NCBI RefSeq assembly: GCF_051020975.1
Contig: NW_027478159.1
Span: 2,186,501 to 2,250,500, forward strand
Source of the DNA: Osmia lignaria lignaria
Lineage: Eukaryota; Arthropoda; Insecta; Hymenoptera; Megachilidae
DNA length: 64,000 nucleotides
Reading direction: 5' to 3'
The position numbers were made by a program, and so were the translations under genes. The notes beneath the pieces were generated by a model. That model did not search any database and was not told where the DNA came from. It saw only the letters and a program-made list of their open reading frames with translations. Shown in pieces: positions 10,587 to 23,409 of the stretch (the stretch's first letter is position 1; each line of letters begins with the position of its first letter).

Positions 10587-11874
10587 TTGCAGATTTATCT
10601 CAAGGGAAGGGGCCTGACGGACATATTTCGAGATATTTCTTCTTCTTGTTGTTCTTCTTCTGCACAGCTAAGCTGGAAGTGGCATTTGCAGCTCGCACTA
10701 GTGCAGAGTTATCTCAAAGAAAGGGGCCACGGTGTTTCTGTATCTCTATTATGTTGGTGCGGCTTCGGAACTTTTAAATATCTCGATATATCTCGAAAAC
10801 TACGCTTCTGATCAAAAAATATCATAGAACATAAATTGTAGGAACCATAATTCTCTACAAAAAAGGTCTCTTAACATTTTGCCATAGCTCGCTTCGTTTC
10901 CGAGATATTTGCAGATATATCTCAAGGGAAGGGGCCTGACGGACATATTTCGAGATATTTCTTCTTCTTGTTGTTCTTCTTCTGCACAGCTAAGCTGGAA
11001 GTGGCATTTACAGCTCGCAATAGTGCAGAGTTATCTCAAAGAAAGGGGCCACGGTGTTTCTGTATCTCTATTATGTTGGTGCGGCTTCGGAACTCTTCAA
11101 TATCTTGATATATCTCGAGAACTACGCATCTGATCAAAAAATATCATAGAACATGAAAAGTAGGAAACTTAATTCTCTACAAAAAAGGTCTGTTAACATT
11201 TTGCCATAGCTCTCTTCGTTTCCGAGATATTTGCAGATTTATCTCAAGGGAAGGGGCCTGACGGACATATTTCGAGATATTTCTTCTTCTTGTTGTTCTT
11301 CTTCTGCACAGCTAAGCTGGAAGTGGCATTTGCGGCTCGCACTAGTGCAGAGTTATCTCAAAGAAAGGGGCCACGGTGTTTCTGTATCTCTATTATGTTG
11401 GTGCGGCTTCGGAACTCTTCAATATCTTGATATATCTCGAGAACTACGCATCTGATCAAAAAATATCATAGAACATGAAAAGTAGGAAACTTAATTCTCT
11501 ACAAAAAAGGTCTCTTAACATTTTGCCATAGCTCGCTTCGTTTCCGAGATATTTGCAGATTCAGCTCAAAGGAACTGGCCTGACGGACATATTTCGAGAT
11601 ATTTCTTCTTCTTGTTGTTCTTCCTCTGCACAGCTAAGCTGGAAGTGGCATTTGCAGCTCGCAATAGTGCAGAGTTATCTCGAAGAAAGGGGCCACGGTG
11701 TTTCTGTATCTCTATTATGTTGGTGCGGCTTCGGAACTTTTAAATATCTTGATATATCTCGAGAACTACGCATCTGATCAAAAAATATCATAGAACATAA
11801 AAAGTAGGAAACTTAATTCTCTACAAGAAAGGTCTCTTAACATTTTGCCATAGCTCGCTTCGTTTCCGAGATAT
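10587..11874. repeat. Four transitional satellite units
   Basis: Units at 10587, 10909, 11231 and 11553 belong to neither neighbouring higher-order block. The units at 10909 and 11231 share aactcttcaatatc, which I did not see elsewhere in the window. The first has gaaccataatt, and the fourth combines a cagattcagc head with a cgagaactac tail. No gene is seen. Confidence 0.8.
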
Positions 11875-14800
11875 TTGCAGATTTATCTCAAGGGAAGGGG
11901 CCTGACGGACATATTTCGAGATATTTCTTCTTCTTGTTGTTCTTCTTCTGCACAGCTAAGCTGGAAGTGGCATTTGCAGCTCGCACTAGTGCAGAGTTAT
12001 CTCAAAGAAAGGGGCCACGGTGTTTCTGTATCTCTATTATGTTGGTGCGGCTTCGGAACTTTTAAATATCTCGATATATCTCGAAAACTACGCTTCTGAT
12101 CAAAAAATATCGTAGAACATAAATTGTAGGAAACATAATTCTCTACGAAAAAGGTCTCTTAACATTTTGCGATAGCTCGCTTCGTTTCCGAGATATTTGC
12201 AGATTTATCTCAAGGGAAGGGGCCTGACGGACATATTTCGAGATATTTCTTCTTCTTGATGTTCTTCTTCTGCACAGCTAAGCTGGAAGTGGCATTTGCG
12301 GCTCGCACTAGTGCAGAGTTATCTCAAAGAAAGGGGCCACGGTGTTTCTGTATCTCTATTATGTTGGTGCGGCTTCGGAACTTTTAAATATCTTGATATA
12401 TCTCGAGAACTACGCGTCTGATCAAAAAATATCATAGAACATACAAAGTAGGAAACTTAATTCTCTACAAAAAAGGTCTCTTAACATTTTGCCATAGCTC
12501 GCTTCGTTTCCGAGATATTTGCAGATTTATCTCAAGGGAAGGGGCCTGACGGACATATTTCGAGATATTTCTTCTTCTTGTTGTTCTTCTTCTGCACAGC
12601 TAAGCTGGAAGTGGCATTTGCGGCTCGCACTAGTGCAGAGTTATCTCAACGAAAGGGGCCACGGTGTTTCTGTATCTCTATTATGTTGGTGCGGCTTCGG
12701 AACTTTTAAATATCTCGATATATCTCGAAAACTACGCTTCTGATCAAAAAATATCATAGAACATAAATTGTAGGAAACATAATTCTCTACAAAAAAGGTC
12801 TCTTAACATTTTGCCATAGCTCGCTTCGTTTCCGAGATATTTGCAGATATATCTCAAGGGAAGGGGCCTGACGGACATATTTCGAGATATTTCTTCTTCT
12901 TGTTGTTCTTCTTCTGCACAGCTAAGCTGGAAGTGGCATTTACAGCTCGCAATAGTGCAGAGTTATCTCAAAGAAAGGGGCCACGGTGTTTCTGTATCTC
13001 TATTATGTTGGTGCGGCTTGGGAACTTTTAAATATCTTGATATATCTCGAGAACTACGCATCTGATCAAAAAATATCATAGAACATAAAAAGTAGGAAAC
13101 CTAATTCTCTACAAAAAAGGTCTCTTAACATTTTGCCGTAGCTCTCTTCGTTTCCGAGATATTTGCAGATTTATCTGAAGGGAAGGGGCCTGACGGACAT
13201 ATTTCGAGATATTTCTTCTTTTTGTTGTTCTTCTTCTGCACAGCTAAGCTGAAAGTGGCATTTGCAGCTCGCAATAGTGCAGAGTTATCTCAAAGAAAGG
13301 GGCCACGGTGTTTCTGTATCTCTATTATGTTGGTGCGGCTTCGGAACTTTTAAATATCTTGATATATCTCGAGAACTACGCGTCTGATCAAAAAATATCA
13401 TAGAACATAAAAAGTAGGAAACATAATTCTCTACAAAAAAGGTCTCTTAACATTTTGCCATAGCTCGCTTCGTCTCCGAGATATTTGCAGATATATCTCA
13501 AGGGAAGGGGCCTGACGGACATATTTCCAGATATTTCTTCTTCTTGTTGTTCTTCTTCTGCACAGCTAAGCTGGAAGTGGCATTTACAGCTCGCAATAGT
13601 GCAGAGTTATCTCAAAGAAAGGGGCCACGGTGTTTCTGTATCTCTATTATGTTGGTGCGGCTTCGGAACTTTTAAATATCTCGATATATCTCGAAAACTA
13701 CGCTTCTGATCAAAAAATATCATAGAACATAAATTGTAGGAAACATAATTCTCTACAAAAAAGGTCTCATAACATTTTGCCATAGCTCGCTTCGTTTCCG
13801 AGATATTTGCAGATATATCTCAAGGGAAGGGGCCTGACGGACATATTTCGAGATATTTCTTCTTCTTGTTGTTCTTCTTCTGCGCAGCTAAGCTGGAAGT
13901 GGCATTTGCAGCTCGCAATAGTGCAGAGATATCTCAAAGAAAGGGGCCACGGTGTTTCTGTATCTCTATTATGTTGGTGCGGCTCCGGAACTTTTAAATA
14001 TCTTGATATATCTCGAGAACTACGCGTCTGATCAAAAAATATCATAGAACATACAAAGTAGGAAACTTAATTCTCTACAAAAAAGGTCTCTTAACATTTT
14101 GCCATAGCTCGCTTCGTTTCCGAGATATTTGCAGATTTATCTCAAGGGAAGGGGCCTGACGGACATATTTCGAGATATTTCTTCTTCTTGTTGTTCTTCT
14201 TCTGCACAGCTAAGCTGGAAGTGGCATTTGCGGCTCGCACTAGTGCAGAGTTATCTCAACGAATGGGGCCACGGTGTTTCTGTATCTCTATTATGTTGGT
14301 GCGGCTTCGGAACTTTTAAATATCTCGATATATCTCGAAAACTACGCTTCTGATCAAAAAATATCATAGAACATAAATTGTAGGAAACATAATTCTCTAC
14401 AAAAAAGGTCTCTTAACATTTTGCCATAGCTCGCTTCGTTTCCGAGATATTTGCAGATATATCTCAAGGGAAGGGGCCTGACGGACATATTTCGAGATAT
14501 TTCTTCTTCTTGTTGTTCTTCTTCTGCACAGCTAAGCTGGAAGTGGCATTTGCAGCTCGCAATAGTGCAGAGTTATCTCAAAGAGAGGGGCACGGTGTTT
14601 CTGTATCCCTATTATGTTGGTGCGGCTTCGGAACTTTTAAATATCTTGATATATCTCGAGAACTACACGTCTGATCAAAAAATATCATAGAACATAAAAA
14701 GTAGGAAACATAATTCTCTACAAAAAAGGTCTCTTAACATTTTGCCATAGCTCGCTTCGTCTCCGAGATATTTGCAGATATATCTCAAGGGAAGGGGCCT

Positions 14801-15093
14801 GACGGACATATTTCCAGATATTTCTTCTTCTTGTTGTTCTTCTTCTGCACAGCTAAGCTGGAAGTGGCATTTACAGCTCGCAATAGTGCAGAGTTATCTC
14901 AAAGAAAGGGGCCACGGTGTTTCTGTATCTCTATTATGTTGGTGCGGCTTCGGAACTTTTAAATATCTTGATATATCTCGAGAACTACGCATCTGATCAA
15001 AAAATATCATAGAACATAAAAAGTAGGAAACCTAATTCTCTACAAAAAAGGTCTCTTAACATTTTGCCATAGCTCTCTTCGTTTCCGAGATAT
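11875..15093. repeat. Ten-unit block, copy 1 of a 3219-bp tandem duplication
   Basis: Units at 11875, 12197, 12519, 12841, 13163, 13485, 13807, 14129, 14451 and 14772 recur in order 3219 bp later. Tags include cttgatgttc (12197), ctcaacgaaagg (12519), catatttccag (13485), gagatatctc (13807), ctcaacgaatgg (14129) and the one-base deletion in ggggcacgg (14451). Differences from copy 2 that I noticed: cttgggaac, ttatctgaag, tctttttgttg, ctccggaac and ctacacgtc, five in 3.2 kb. Confidence 0.9.
13767..14045 (-). other. 92-codon minus-strand open frame, judged non-coding
   Basis: This frame starts with a true ATG and is open for 92 codons, the longest ATG frame I noted here. It exists because two substitutions coincide in one unit: gagatatctc instead of gagttatctc removes a stop, and ctcataacat instead of ctcttaacat changes the end. 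The same frame recurs only at 16986-17264 and 25031-25309, which are duplicated copies of this unit. That distribution follows the DNA duplications rather than any coding need. No domain is recognisable. Confidence 0.8.
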
Positions 15094-18000
15094 TTGCAGA
15101 TTTATCTCAAGGGAAGGGGCCTGACGGACATATTTCGAGATATTTCTTCTTCTTGTTGTTCTTCTTCTGCACAGCTAAGCTGGAAGTGGCATTTGCAGCT
15201 CGCACTAGTGCAGAGTTATCTCAAAGAAAGGGGCCACGGTGTTTCTGTATCTCTATTATGTTGGTGCGGCTTCGGAACTTTTAAATATCTCGATATATCT
15301 CGAAAACTACGCTTCTGATCAAAAAATATCGTAGAACATAAATTGTAGGAAACATAATTCTCTACGAAAAAGGTCTCTTAACATTTTGCGATAGCTCGCT
15401 TCGTTTCCGAGATATTTGCAGATTTATCTCAAGGGAAGGGGCCTGACGGACATATTTCGAGATATTTCTTCTTCTTGATGTTCTTCTTCTGCACAGCTAA
15501 GCTGGAAGTGGCATTTGCGGCTCGCACTAGTGCAGAGTTATCTCAAAGAAAGGGGCCACGGTGTTTCTGTATCTCTATTATGTTGGTGCGGCTTCGGAAC
15601 TTTTAAATATCTTGATATATCTCGAGAACTACGCGTCTGATCAAAAAATATCATAGAACATACAAAGTAGGAAACTTAATTCTCTACAAAAAAGGTCTCT
15701 TAACATTTTGCCATAGCTCGCTTCGTTTCCGAGATATTTGCAGATTTATCTCAAGGGAAGGGGCCTGACGGACATATTTCGAGATATTTCTTCTTCTTGT
15801 TGTTCTTCTTCTGCACAGCTAAGCTGGAAGTGGCATTTGCGGCTCGCACTAGTGCAGAGTTATCTCAACGAAAGGGGCCACGGTGTTTCTGTATCTCTAT
15901 TATGTTGGTGCGGCTTCGGAACTTTTAAATATCTCGATATATCTCGAAAACTACGCTTCTGATCAAAAAATATCATAGAACATAAATTGTAGGAAACATA
16001 ATTCTCTACAAAAAAGGTCTCTTAACATTTTGCCATAGCTCGCTTCGTTTCCGAGATATTTGCAGATATATCTCAAGGGAAGGGGCCTGACGGACATATT
16101 TCGAGATATTTCTTCTTCTTGTTGTTCTTCTTCTGCACAGCTAAGCTGGAAGTGGCATTTACAGCTCGCAATAGTGCAGAGTTATCTCAAAGAAAGGGGC
16201 CACGGTGTTTCTGTATCTCTATTATGTTGGTGCGGCTTCGGAACTTTTAAATATCTTGATATATCTCGAGAACTACGCATCTGATCAAAAAATATCATAG
16301 AACATAAAAAGTAGGAAACCTAATTCTCTACAAAAAAGGTCTCTTAACATTTTGCCGTAGCTCTCTTCGTTTCCGAGATATTTGCAGATTTATCTCAAGG
16401 GAAGGGGCCTGACGGACATATTTCGAGATATTTCTTCTTCTTGTTGTTCTTCTTCTGCACAGCTAAGCTGAAAGTGGCATTTGCAGCTCGCAATAGTGCA
16501 GAGTTATCTCAAAGAAAGGGGCCACGGTGTTTCTGTATCTCTATTATGTTGGTGCGGCTTCGGAACTTTTAAATATCTTGATATATCTCGAGAACTACGC
16601 GTCTGATCAAAAAATATCATAGAACATAAAAAGTAGGAAACATAATTCTCTACAAAAAAGGTCTCTTAACATTTTGCCATAGCTCGCTTCGTCTCCGAGA
16701 TATTTGCAGATATATCTCAAGGGAAGGGGCCTGACGGACATATTTCCAGATATTTCTTCTTCTTGTTGTTCTTCTTCTGCACAGCTAAGCTGGAAGTGGC
16801 ATTTACAGCTCGCAATAGTGCAGAGTTATCTCAAAGAAAGGGGCCACGGTGTTTCTGTATCTCTATTATGTTGGTGCGGCTTCGGAACTTTTAAATATCT
16901 CGATATATCTCGAAAACTACGCTTCTGATCAAAAAATATCATAGAACATAAATTGTAGGAAACATAATTCTCTACAAAAAAGGTCTCATAACATTTTGCC
17001 ATAGCTCGCTTCGTTTCCGAGATATTTGCAGATATATCTCAAGGGAAGGGGCCTGACGGACATATTTCGAGATATTTCTTCTTCTTGTTGTTCTTCTTCT
17101 GCGCAGCTAAGCTGGAAGTGGCATTTGCAGCTCGCAATAGTGCAGAGATATCTCAAAGAAAGGGGCCACGGTGTTTCTGTATCTCTATTATGTTGGTGCG
17201 GCTTCGGAACTTTTAAATATCTTGATATATCTCGAGAACTACGCGTCTGATCAAAAAATATCATAGAACATACAAAGTAGGAAACTTAATTCTCTACAAA
17301 AAAGGTCTCTTAACATTTTGCCATAGCTCGCTTCGTTTCCGAGATATTTGCAGATTTATCTCAAGGGAAGGGGCCTGACGGACATATTTCGAGATATTTC
17401 TTCTTCTTGTTGTTCTTCTTCTGCACAGCTAAGCTGGAAGTGGCATTTGCGGCTCGCACTAGTGCAGAGTTATCTCAACGAATGGGGCCACGGTGTTTCT
17501 GTATCTCTATTATGTTGGTGCGGCTTCGGAACTTTTAAATATCTCGATATATCTCGAAAACTACGCTTCTGATCAAAAAATATCATAGAACATAAATTGT
17601 AGGAAACATAATTCTCTACAAAAAAGGTCTCTTAACATTTTGCCATAGCTCGCTTCGTTTCCGAGATATTTGCAGATATATCTCAAGGGAAGGGGCCTGA
17701 CGGACATATTTCGAGATATTTCTTCTTCTTGTTGTTCTTCTTCTGCACAGCTAAGCTGGAAGTGGCATTTGCAGCTCGCAATAGTGCAGAGTTATCTCAA
17801 AGAGAGGGGCACGGTGTTTCTGTATCCCTATTATGTTGGTGCGGCTTCGGAACTTTTAAATATCTTGATATATCTCGAGAACTACGCGTCTGATCAAAAA
17901 ATATCATAGAACATAAAAAGTAGGAAACATAATTCTCTACAAAAAAGGTCTCTTAACATTTTGCCATAGCTCGCTTCGTCTCCGAGATATTTGCAGATAT

Positions 18001-18312
18001 ATCTCAAGGGAAGGGGCCTGACGGACATATTTCCAGATATTTCTTCTTCTTGTTGTTCTTCTTCTGCACAGCTAAGCTGGAAGTGGCATTTACAGCTCGC
18101 AATAGTGCAGAGTTATCTCAAAGAAAGGGGCCACGGTGTTTCTGTATCTCTATTATGTTGGTGCGGCTTCGGAACTTTTAAATATCTTGATATATCTCGA
18201 GAACTACGCATCTGATCAAAAAATATCATAGAACATAAAAAGTAGGAAACCTAATTCTCTACAAAAAAGGTCTCTTAACATTTTGCCATAGCTCTCTTCG
18301 TTTCCGAGATAT
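15094..18312. repeat. Ten-unit block, copy 2 of a 3219-bp tandem duplication
   Basis: The second copy begins immediately after the first with no spacer. It ends where unit 18313 switches to the ctaaactgg class, about 80 bp into that unit. Its last units (17348 onward) were then duplicated again as a 1286-bp block. Confidence 0.9.
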
Positions 18313-18633
18313 TTGCAGATTTATCTCAAGGGAAGGGGCCTGACGGACATATTTCGAGATATTTCTTCTTCTTGTTGTTCTTCTTCTGCACAGCTAAACT
18401 GGAAGTGGCATTTCCAGCTCGCAATAGTGCAGAGTTATCTCAAAGAGAGGCGCACGGTGTTTCTGTATCCCGATTATGTTGGTGCGGCTTCGGAACTTTT
18501 AAATATCTTGATATATCTCGAGAACTACGCATCTGATCAAAAAATATCATAGAACATAAAACGTAGGAAACTTAATTCTCTACAAAAAAGGTCTCTTAAC
18601 ATTTTGCCATAGCTCGCTTCGTTTCCGAGATAT
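17348..18633. repeat. Four-unit block, copy 1 of a 1286-bp tandem duplication
   Basis: Units at 17348, 17670, 17991 and 18313. The second and fourth are 321 bp long through the same kind of one-base deletion before cacgg. The fourth carries agaggcgcacgg, tcccgattatg and the tail aaaacgtagg. The block repeats directly at 18634. Confidence 0.93.
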
Positions 18634-19919
18634 TTGCAGATTTATCTCAAGGGAAGGGGCCTGACGGACATATTTCGAGATATTTCTTCTTCTTGTTGTT
18701 CTTCTTCTGCACAGCTAAGCTGGAAGTGGCATTTGCGGCTCGCACTAGTGCAGAGTTATCTCAACGAATGGGGCCACGGTGTTTCTGTATCTCTATTATG
18801 TTGGTGCGGCTTCGGAACTTTTAAATATCTCGATATATCTCGAAAACTACGCTTCTGATCAAAAAATATCATAGAACATAAATTGTAGGAAACATAATTC
18901 TCTACAAAAAAGGTCTCTTAACATTTTGCCATAGCTCGCTTCGTTTCCGAGATATTTGCAGATATATCTCAAGGGAAGGGGCCTGACGGACATATTTCGA
19001 GATATTTCTTCTTCTTGTTGTTCTTCTTCTGCACAGCTAAGCTGGAAGTGGCATTTGCAGCTCGCAATAGTGCAGAGTTATCTCAAAGAGAGGGGCACGG
19101 TGTTTCTGTATCCCTATTATGTTGGTGCGGCTTCGGAACTTTTAAATATCTTGATATATCTCGAGAACTACGCGTCTGATCAAAAAATATCATAGAACAT
19201 AAAAAGTAGGAAACATAATTCTCTACAAAAAAGGTCTCTTAACATTTTGCCATAGCTCGCTTCGTCTCCGAGATATTTGCAGATATATCTCAAGGGAAGG
19301 GGCCTGACGGACATATTTCCAGATATTTCTTCTTCTTGTTGTTCTTCTTCTGCACAGCTAAGCTGGAAGTGGCATTTACAGCTCGCAATAGTGCAGAGTT
19401 ATCTCAAAGAAAGGGGCCACGGTGTTTCTGTATCTCTATTATGTTGGTGCGGCTTCGGAACTTTTAAATATCTTGATATATCTCGAGAACTACGCATCTG
19501 ATCAAAAAATATCATAGAACATAAAAAGTAGGAAACCTAATTCTCTACAAAAAAGGTCTCTTAACATTTTGCCATAGCTCTCTTCGTTTCCGAGATATTT
19601 GCAGATTTATCTCAAGGGAAGGGGCCTGACGGACATATTTCGAGATATTTCTTCTTCTTGTTGTTCTTCTTCTGCACAGCTAAACTGGAAGTGGCATTTC
19701 CAGCTCGCAATAGTGCAGAGTTATCTCAAAGAGAGGCGCACGGTGTTTCTGTATCCCGATTATGTTGGTGCGGCTTCGGAACTTTTAAATATCTTGATAT
19801 ATCTCGAGAACTACGCATCTGATCAAAAAATATCATAGAACATAAAACGTAGGAAACTTAATTCTCTACAAAAAAGGTCTCTTAACATTTTGCCATAGCT
19901 CGCTTCGTTTCCGAGATAT
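18634..19919. repeat. Four-unit block, copy 2 of a 1286-bp tandem duplication
   Basis: Units at 18634, 18956, 19277 and 19599 repeat the preceding four, including gaggcgcacgg and aaaacgtagg. I noticed no difference between the copies on reading. The corresponding place in the downstream segmental duplication (25393-26678) has only one copy. Confidence 0.93.
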
Positions 19920-20256
19920 TTGCAGATGTATCTCAAGGGAAGGGGCCTAACGGACATATTTCGAGATATTTCTTCTTCTTGTTGTTCTTCTTCTGCACAG
20001 CTAAACTGGAAGTGGCATTTCCAGGTCGCAATATTGCAGAGTTATCTCAAAGGAAGGAGCCACGGTGTTTCTGTATCTCTATTATGTTGGTGCGGCTTCG
20101 GAACTTTTAAATATCTTGATATATCTCGAGAACTACGCGTCTGATCAAAAAATATCATAGAAGATAAAAAGTAGGAAACTTAATTCTCTACAAAAAAGGT
20201 CTCTTAACATTTTGCCATAGCTCGCTTCGTTTCCGAGATATTTGCAGATTTATCTC

Positions 20257-20265
20257 AAGGTAAGG
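20257..20265 (+). other. Splice-donor-like AAGGTAAGG variant
   Basis: A single G-to-T change converts the usual caagggaagg to AAGGTAAGG, which matches the eukaryotic 5' splice-site consensus well. The same change is present in the units at 27001, 30541, 31185, 32151, 47282 and 47926. It lies only about 65-70 nt upstream of the acceptor-like CAG of its own unit and about 390 nt upstream of the next one. Use in RNA is untested. Confidence 0.35.
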
Positions 20266-23200
20266 GGCCTGACGGACATATTTCGAGATATTTCTTCTTC
20301 TTGTTGTTCTTCTTCTGCACAGCTAAGCTGGAAGTGGCATTTGCAGCTCGCAATAGTGCATAGCTATCTGAAAGAAAGGGGCCACGGTGTTTCTGTATCT
20401 CTATTATGTTGGTGCGGCTTCGGAACTTTTAAATATCTTGATATATCTCGAGAACTACGCATCTGATCAAAAAGTATCATAGAACATAAAAAGTAGGAAA
20501 CTTAATTCGCTACAAAAAAGGTCTCTTAACATTTTGCCATAGCTCGCTTCGTTTCCGAGATATTTGCAGATTTATCTCAAGGGAAGGGGCCTAACGGACA
20601 TATTTCGTGATATTTCTTCTTCTTGTTGTTCTTCTTCTGCACAGCTAAGCTGGAAGTGGCATTTGCAGCTCGCAATAGTGCAGAGTTATCTCAAAGAAAG
20701 GGGCCACGGTGTTTCTGTATCTCTATTATGTTGGTGCGGCTTCGGAACTTTTAAATATCTCGATATATCTCGAAAACTACGCTTCTGATCAAAAAATATC
20801 ATAGAACATAAATTGTAGGAAACGTAATTCTCTACAAAAAACGTCTCTTAACATTTTGCCATAGCTCGCTTCGTTTCCGAGATATTTGCAGATTCAGCTC
20901 AAAGGAACTGGCCTGACGGACATATTTCGAGGTATTTCTTCTTCTTGTTGTTCTTCCTCTGCACAGCTAAGCTGGAAGTGGCATTTGCAGCGCGCAATAG
21001 TGCAGAGTTATCTCAAAGAAAGGGGCCACGGTGTTTCTGTATCTCTATTATGTTGGTGCGGCTTCGGAACTTTTAAATATCTTGATATATCTCGAGAACT
21101 ACGCATCTGATCAAAAAATATCATAGAACATGAAAAGTAGGCAACTTAATTCTCTACAAAAAAGGTCTCTTATCATTTTGCCATAGCTCTCTTCGTTTCC
21201 GAGATATTTGCAGATTTATCTCAAGGGAAGGGGCCTGACGGACATATTTCGAGATATTTCTTCTTCTTGTTGTTCTTCTTCTGCACAGCTAAGCTGGAAG
21301 TGGCATTTGCAGCTCGCAATAGTGCAGAGTTATCTCAAAGAAAGGGGCCACGGTGTTTCTGTATCTCTATTATGTTGGTGCGGCTTCGGAACTTTTAAAT
21401 ATCCTGATATATCTCGAGAACTACGCATCTGATCAAAAAATATCATAGAACATAAAAAGTAGGAAACTCAATTCTCTACAAAAAAGGTCTCTTAACATTT
21501 TGCAATAGCTCGCTTCGTTTCCGAGATATTTGCAGATTTATCTCAAGGGAAGGGGCCTGACGGACATATTTCGAGATATTTCTTCTTCTTGTTGTTCTTC
21601 TTCTGCACAGCTAAGCTGGAAGTGGCATTTACAGCTCGCAATAGTGCAGAGTTATCTCAAAGAAAGGGGCCACGGTGTTTCTGTATCTCTATTATGTTGG
21701 TGCGGCTTCGGAACTTTTAAATATCTTGATATATCTCGAGAACTACGCATCTGATCAAAAAATATCATAGAACATAAAAAGTAGGAAACCTAATTCTCTA
21801 CAAAAAAGGTCTCTTAACATTTTGCCGTAGCTCTCTTCGTTTCCGAGATATTTGCAGATTTATCTCAAGGGAAGGGGCCTGACGGACATATTTCGAGATA
21901 TTTCTTCTTCTTGTTGTTCTTCTTCTGCACAGCTAAGCTGAAAGTGGCATTTGCAGCTCGCAATAGTGCAGAGTTATCTCAAAGAAAGGGGCCACGGTGT
22001 TTCTGTATCTCTATTATGTTGGTGCGGCTTCGCAACTTTTAAATATCTTGGTATATCTCGAAAACTACGCTTCTGATCAAAAAATATCATAGAACATAAA
22101 TTGTAGGAAACATAATTCTCTACAAAAAACGTCTCTTAACATTTTGCCATAGCTCGCTTCGTTTCCGAGATATTTGCAGATTCAGCTCAAAGGAACTGGC
22201 CTGACGGACATATTTCGAGATATTCCTTCTGCTTGTTGTTCTTCCTCTGCACAGCTAAGCTGGAAGTGGCATTTGCAGCTCGCAATAGTGCAGAGTTATC
22301 TCAAAGAAAGGGGCCACGGTGTTTCTGTATCTCTATTATGTTGGTGCGGCTTCGGAACTTTTAAATATCTTGATATATCTCGAGAACTACGCGTCTGATC
22401 AAAAAATATCATAGAACATACAAAGTAGGAAACTTAATTCTCTACAAAAAAGGTCTCTTAACATTTTGCCATACCTCGCTTCGTTTCCGAGATATTTGCA
22501 GATTTATCTCAAGGGAAGGGGCCTGACGGACATATTTCGAGATATTTCTTCTTCTTGTTGTTCTTCTTCTGCACAGCTAAACTGGAAGTGGCATTTCCAG
22601 CTCGCAATAGTGCAGAGTTATCTCAAAGAGAGGGGCACGGTGTTTCTGTATCCCGATTATGTTGGTGCGGCTTCGGAACTTTTAAATATCTTGATATATC
22701 TCGAGAACTACGCATCTGATCAAAAAATATCATAGAACATAAAACGTAGGAAACTTAATTCTCTATAAAAAAGGTCTCTTAACATTTTGCCATAGCTCGC
22801 TTCGTTTCCGAGATATTTGCAGATTTATCTCAAGGGAAGGGGCCTAACGGACATATTTCGAGATATTTCTTCTTCTTGTTGTTCTTCTTCTGCACAGCTA
22901 AACTGGAAGTGGCATTTCCAGGTCGCAATAGTGCAGAGTTATCTCAAAGAAAGGAGCCACGGTGTTTCTGTATCTCTATTATGTTGGTGCGGCTTCGGAA
23001 CTTTTAAATATCTTGATATATCTCGAGAACTACGCGTCTGATCAAAAAATATCATAGAACATAAAAAGTAGGAAACATAATTCTCTACAAAAAAGGTCTC
23101 TTAACATTTTGCCATAGCTCGCTTCGTCTCCGAGATATTTGCAGATATATCTCAAGGGAAGGGGCCTGACGGACATATTTCCAGATATTTCTTCTTCTTG

Positions 23201-23409
23201 TTGTTCTTCTTCTGCACAGCTAAGCTGGAAGTGGCATTTACAGCTCGCAATAGTGCAGAGTTATCTCAAAGAAAGGGGCCACGGTGTTTCTGTATCTCTA
23301 TTATGTTGGTGCGGCTTCGGAACTTTTAAATATCTTGATATATCTCGAGAACTACGCGTCTGATCAAAAAATATCATAGAACATAAAAAGTAGGAAACAT
23401 AATTCTCTA

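Larger units (their letters stand above)
15365..23363. repeat. Segmental tandem duplication, copy 1 (about 8.0 kb)
   Basis: Positions 15365 to about 18600 match 23410 to about 26645 at an offset of 8045. From about 18650 onward the match continues to about 30110 at an offset of 6759; the offsets differ by one 1286-bp block. Rare shared variants include atattgcag (near 20030), gcatagctatctg (20358), aaaagtatcat (20470), taattcgctac (20505), ttcgtgatat (20605), cgaggtattt (20928), atattccttctgc (22221), catacctcgc (22470) and tctataaaaa (22761). Edges are accurate to about 50 bp, because both sides are satellite. Confidence 0.92.

Noticed and set aside
13767..14045. A 92-codon ATG frame on the minus strand, repeated at 16986 and 25031
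   Set aside because: It occurs only in three copies of one duplicated unit, arises from two chance substitutions that remove stops, and shows no recognisable domain.
22466..22735. An 89-codon plus-strand frame, also at 29225
   Set aside because: A G-to-C change (catacctcg) removes the usual upstream TAG, and the one-base deletion before cacgg shifts the end. The two copies are segmental duplicates.
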